16,135 nucleotides of DNA, taken from NCBI GenBank assembly GCA_051867915.1, contig JBJDZJ010000072.1, forward strand, positions 1 through 16,135, in the 5' to 3' direction. The DNA comes from CAKSQF01 sp051867915 (GTDB lineage: Bacteria > Bacillota > Clostridia > Oscillospirales > CAG-272). The notes beneath the pieces were generated by a model. It was not told the origin of the DNA. It searched no databases and was given only the letters and a program-made list of their open reading frames with translations. Made by a program: the position numbers and the translations under genes. Of this stretch, positions 13,661 to 16,135 are shown in pieces. Positions within the stretch are counted from its first letter, which is position 1. Every line of letters begins with the position of its first letter.

Positions 13661-14548
13661 ATGCCGTCAGATGTTATTCAGTGGTTTCCCGGACACATGG
13701 CGAAAACCCGCCGGATCATGGGCGAGTGTCTTCCCCTCGTGGATTTCGTCTTTGAAATTCTGGATGCCAGAACACCCATCGCCTCCAAAAATCCCGAAAT
13801 TGACCGCATCTGCAAGGGGAAGCCAAGAATCGTGCTGTTTTCCAAATCCTCTCTTGCCGACCCCGTCATGAATGATAAATGGAAGCAATACTACCGTTCA
13901 AAAGGGATTGATTGCATACCCTGCGATTTTATCACGGGTGCCGGTATGGGCGAGATCCTCCCCACCGTGAGAAATCTGCTCAGCGAAAAGATTGCCCGCA
14001 ACGAATCCAAGGGAATGGCAGGGAAAGCCCTTACCGCCATGGTCGTCGGCATTCCCAATGTCGGGAAATCATCATTCATCAACCGTTTTTCCGGCACGAA
14101 AAAGGCAAAGGTGGAAAACCGTCCCGGCGTTACACTGGAAAAGCAGTGGGTAACCACCCCCCACGGCATCCGACTTCTGGATATGCCCGGCGTTCTCTGG
14201 CCCAAATTCGACGATCGGAAGGTCGCCGAAAATCTTGCCATCACCGGAGCCATCAAGGATCAGGTGCTGAATACCGACGAGATTGCCGTGATTTTGTGCG
14301 GCAGACTGAAGAAAATCGCCCCCGATCTGCTGTGCTCACGCTACAAGCTGGATTCCGATTGGCTTGAAGATGCCGAAAACTACGACATTTTCCGCATGAT
14401 CGGAAAAAATCGGGGATTTCTGATCTCCGGCGGCGAAATTAACGAAGAACGGACGGCTTCCACCCTTCTGGATGAGTTCCGATCGGGCAAAATCGGTCGG
14501 ATCACGCTGGAATCCGCCGAACTGATGGAAATAAAGGAGAGCAGATAA
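13661..14548 (+). CDS. rbgA: Ribosome biogenesis GTPase RbgA/YlqF, with altered G4 motif
   Basis: RbgA is a circularly permuted GTPase needed for late 50S assembly in Firmicutes. The 295-residue product begins with the family mark IQWFPGHMAKTRR and has DARTPI (35-40). In permuted order it shows the G4 position (61-64), G5-like ITGAGMG (91-97), G1 GIPNVGKSS (130-138), RPGVT (154-158) and G3 DMPGVLWPKF (174-183). The C-terminal helical domain ends at KIGRITLE. The odd point is G4: NKxD is SKSS here (IVLFSKSSLAD), verified in the codons. Asp of NKxD normally reads guanine. The start has AAAGGA about 11 nt upstream. The stop overlaps the rnhB ATG by one base (TAATG). Confidence 0.95.
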   Translation: MPSDVIQWFPGHMAKTRRIMGECLPLVDFVFEILDARTPIASKNPEIDRICKGKPRIVLFSKSSLADPVMNDKWKQYYRSKGIDCIPCDFITGAGMGEILPTVRNLLSEKIARNESKGMAGKALTAMVVGIPNVGKSSFINRFSGTKKAKVENRPGVTLEKQWVTTPHGIRLLDMPGVLWPKFDDRKVAENLAITGAIKDQVLNTDEIAVILCGRLKKIAPDLLCSRYKLDSDWLEDAENYDIFRMIGKNRGFLISGGEINEERTASTLLDEFRSGKIGRITLESAELMEIKESR

Positions 14549-15162
14549 TGCCCGACTATCAATATGAATCGGCGGCAGCCCTGCGGGGATATACCGTTGT
14601 CGCCGGAACCGACGAAGCAGGCAGAGGTCCTCTCGCCGGCCCTGTCTATGCCGCCGCTGTTATTCTGCCCATGGGTCTTGTAATCGACGGACTGGACGAC
14701 TCCAAAAAGCTGACACCCAAAAAGAGGGACAAGCTCTTTGACCAAATCTGTCGGGATGCTCTGTCCTTCGGCATTGCCTCGGCATCGGTGGAAGAAATCG
14801 ACACACTGAACATTCTGAATGCCTCCCAGCTTGCCATGCGCCGAGCCGTGGGAATGTTGAATCCCACCCCCGATCTTACGCTGGTAGACGGAAATGTGGC
14901 AAGGGATTTCCCGATGGACACCGAGACCGTCATCAAGGGCGACAGTCTGTCCATGTCCATCGCCGCCGCATCCATTCTGGCAAAAGTGGCGAGAGATCGG
15001 TACTGCGAGGAAATGGACAAACTCTACCCACAGTATCAGTTTGCCAAACACAAGGGCTACGGAACCGCCCTCCACATGTCGCTGATCCGTACATACGGCG
15101 TCTCCCCGGTTCACAGAAAGACCTTCATGGGGTTTCTGAACAAGGACAAGGGTCATGAATAA
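14548..15162 (+). CDS. rnhB: Ribonuclease HII
   Basis: RNase HII cuts RNA in RNA:DNA hybrids and removes single ribonucleotides from DNA. The 204-residue product has the standard length. It has the signature GTDEAGRGPLAGPVYAAAVIL with catalytic Asp22 and Glu23, Asp114 in LVDGN, and Asp132 in KGDSLSMSIAAASILAKVARD. The C-terminal YPQYQFAKHKGYGTALH and GVSPVHRKTF motifs are also present. All active-site acids are intact. It is translationally coupled to rbgA by TAATG and overlaps yraN by 8 nt, a conserved rbgA-rnhB-yraN arrangement. The pairing with dnaG in the window is by neighbourhood only. Confidence 0.97.
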   Translation: MPDYQYESAAALRGYTVVAGTDEAGRGPLAGPVYAAAVILPMGLVIDGLDDSKKLTPKKRDKLFDQICRDALSFGIASASVEEIDTLNILNASQLAMRRAVGMLNPTPDLTLVDGNVARDFPMDTETVIKGDSLSMSIAAASILAKVARDRYCEEMDKLYPQYQFAKHKGYGTALHMSLIRTYGVSPVHRKTFMGFLNKDKGHE

Positions 15163-15541
15163 CCGCACCTCTCTCGGAAGATGCTTTGAAGGTGCCGTCT
15201 CTGCCTGGCTTTGCGGACAGGGCTATCACCTTCTGGATCGCAACTACACCGTCAGGGGCGGTGAACTGGATCTGATCATGGAAAAGGACGGATATACCGT
15301 CTTCATCGAGGTCAAGGCACGGGAGGACGGCGACAACATCCGTCGGTTCGGACGCCCCGCCGATGCGGTCAATGCCGGAAAGCGGGAGCATCTGATTCAT
15401 GCGGCTGAGTGCTGGCTGAGGGAGCATCCCGATCACAAGCGTCCGAGGCTGGATGTGGTTGAGGTTTATTACAATGTCACAGACGGCTTCTACTGTCTGA
15501 GATTCAGGCATTATCCCGGCGCATTCCGTAAAAACGGATGA
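15155..15541 (+). CDS. yraN: YraN family protein (UPF0102), restriction endonuclease-like fold
   Basis: A 128-residue member of the YraN/UPF0102 family, often found next to rnhB. The family has a nuclease-like fold, but the cellular role is not established. The signature is visible: GRCFEGAVSAWL start, NYTVRGGELDLI (Glu37, Asp39) and FIEVKAR (Glu52, Lys54). Together these give the E-D-ExK pattern of the restriction endonuclease-like superfamily. The ATG lies inside the end of rnhB (8-nt overlap), so translation is probably coupled. Length is normal (about 115-130). Confidence 0.93.
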   Translation: MNNRTSLGRCFEGAVSAWLCGQGYHLLDRNYTVRGGELDLIMEKDGYTVFIEVKAREDGDNIRRFGRPADAVNAGKREHLIHAAECWLREHPDHKRPRLDVVEVYYNVTDGFYCLRFRHYPGAFRKNG

Positions 15542-15573
15542 TTCCCGGATTCTGATCCGTAAAACAAGGGAAA

Positions 15574-15579
15574 GAAGGA
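15574..15579 (+). promoter_or_regulatory. Ribosome binding site for the TTG-started asparaginase
   Basis: GAAGGA, 8 nt before TTG at 15588. No in-frame ATG gives the conserved KKILLLATGGTIAS start. Confidence 0.7.
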
Positions 15580-15587
15580 AAAATTCC

Positions 15588-16135
15588 TTGAAAAAAATAC
15601 TTCTTTTGGCAACCGGAGGCACCATTGCCTCCAAATCCTCCGGAGAGGGACTGTCCCCGAAGATCACCTCCGAGGAAATTCTCGGATATGTCCCCGAGCT
15701 GGCGGATCTTGCCGATATAACCGCTGTCCAGCTTTACAATCTGGACAGCACCAATGTCTGTTCCCATCACTGGCTCAGGATTGCACAGGAAATTCGGGAG
15801 CGATACGATCAATTTGACGGCTTTGTCATCACCCACGGCACCGACACCATGGCATACACTGCAGCCGCCCTCTCTTACCTGATTCAGCAGAGTCCCAAAC
15901 CCATCGTCCTGACCGGCTCTCAAAAATCCATCTACCTTCGGGACACCGATGCCCGAAACAATCTGATCGGTGCAATGCTCTTCGCCTGCGATGATCAGGC
16001 ATCCGGCGTTCACATTGTCTTTGACGGAAAGGTCATTCTCGGCACCCGCGCCAGAAAGACACGAACCAAATCCTTCAACGCCTTCTCCTCCATCGACTAT
16101 CCCGAAATAGCCAGAATCCGGGACGGTCATCTGAT
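15588..16135 (+). CDS. ansA: Type I L-asparaginase, 3' end outside window
   Basis: Asparaginase hydrolyses L-asparagine to aspartate and ammonia. The 182 residues present begin (TTG start) KKILLLATGGTIASKSSGEG with nucleophile Thr12. Next come the THGTDTMAYTA motif with Thr85 and Asp86, LTGSQ (108-112), and RDTDARNNL. RARKTRTKSFNAF contains the likely catalytic-region Lys157. The lack of a signal peptide and the motif set fit the cytoplasmic type I (AnsA) rather than the exported type II enzyme. The full protein should be about 330 residues, so roughly half lies beyond the right edge. It is 46 nt after yraN on the same strand; it may be co-transcribed, but it is not a standard member of that cluster. 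Confidence 0.93.
   Translation, partial: MKKILLLATGGTIASKSSGEGLSPKITSEEILGYVPELADLADITAVQLYNLDSTNVCSHHWLRIAQEIRERYDQFDGFVITHGTDTMAYTAAALSYLIQQSPKPIVLTGSQKSIYLRDTDARNNLIGAMLFACDDQASGVHIVFDGKVILGTRARKTRTKSFNAFSSIDYPEIARIRDGHL

Noticed and set aside
14380..15168. A 262-codon minus-strand ORF
   Set aside because: Antisense to the end of rbgA and all of rnhB, both with clear motifs.

Overview
The window looks like housekeeping chromosome from a Gram-positive bacterium of the Bacillota, most likely class Clostridia; a gut-type lineage such as Oscillospirales is possible, but I cannot fix it below class. The reasons are an S12 protein of the long Firmicute form, an RbgA/YlqF GTPase, the dnaG-sigA pairing, strong AGGAGG ribosome binding sites with some GTG and TTG starts, and moderate GC (about 50% by eye). 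No tRNA, rRNA, CRISPR array, insertion sequence, prophage gene or integrase was seen.

Everything from 1 to about 12160 is read on the minus strand and everything from 12407 to the end on the plus strand, so 12160-12406 is a divergent promoter region. In minus-strand transcription order: rplS and rpmE (ribosomal proteins L19 and L31), then hflX, a yigZ/IMPACT family gene, dnaG (primase), and two different full-length RpoD/SigA-type sigma factors in tandem. Next comes a free-standing lipoprotein solute-binding protein with its own promoter and terminator. Last is the str operon: rpsL, rpsG, fusA, with fusA running off the left edge. On the plus strand: lepB (signal peptidase I with an unusual N-terminal extension of about 210 residues), rbgA, rnhB and yraN, tightly packed, followed by a TTG-started type I asparaginase cut by the right edge.

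The genes serve translation (S7, S12, L19, L31, EF-G), ribosome assembly and rescue (RbgA, HflX), replication priming and RNA:DNA hybrid removal (DnaG, RNase HII), transcription initiation (two SigA paralogs) and secretion (LepB). Near-consensus promoters with exact 17-nt spacers are visible before rpsL, the solute-binding protein, rplS and lepB; three of the four also carry a TGn extended -10 element.

I did not find a clearly new multigene system. The points worth a second look are the tandem SigA paralogs (one lacking region 1.1 and the usual RHPSRS end of region 4.2, yet sharing a 56-bp identical block with its neighbour), an Arg in S12 at the classic streptomycin-resistance position Lys88, an RbgA whose G4 motif is SKSS instead of NKxD, the LepB N-terminal domain, the inverted rplS, and several RNA hairpins in minus-strand intergenic regions.
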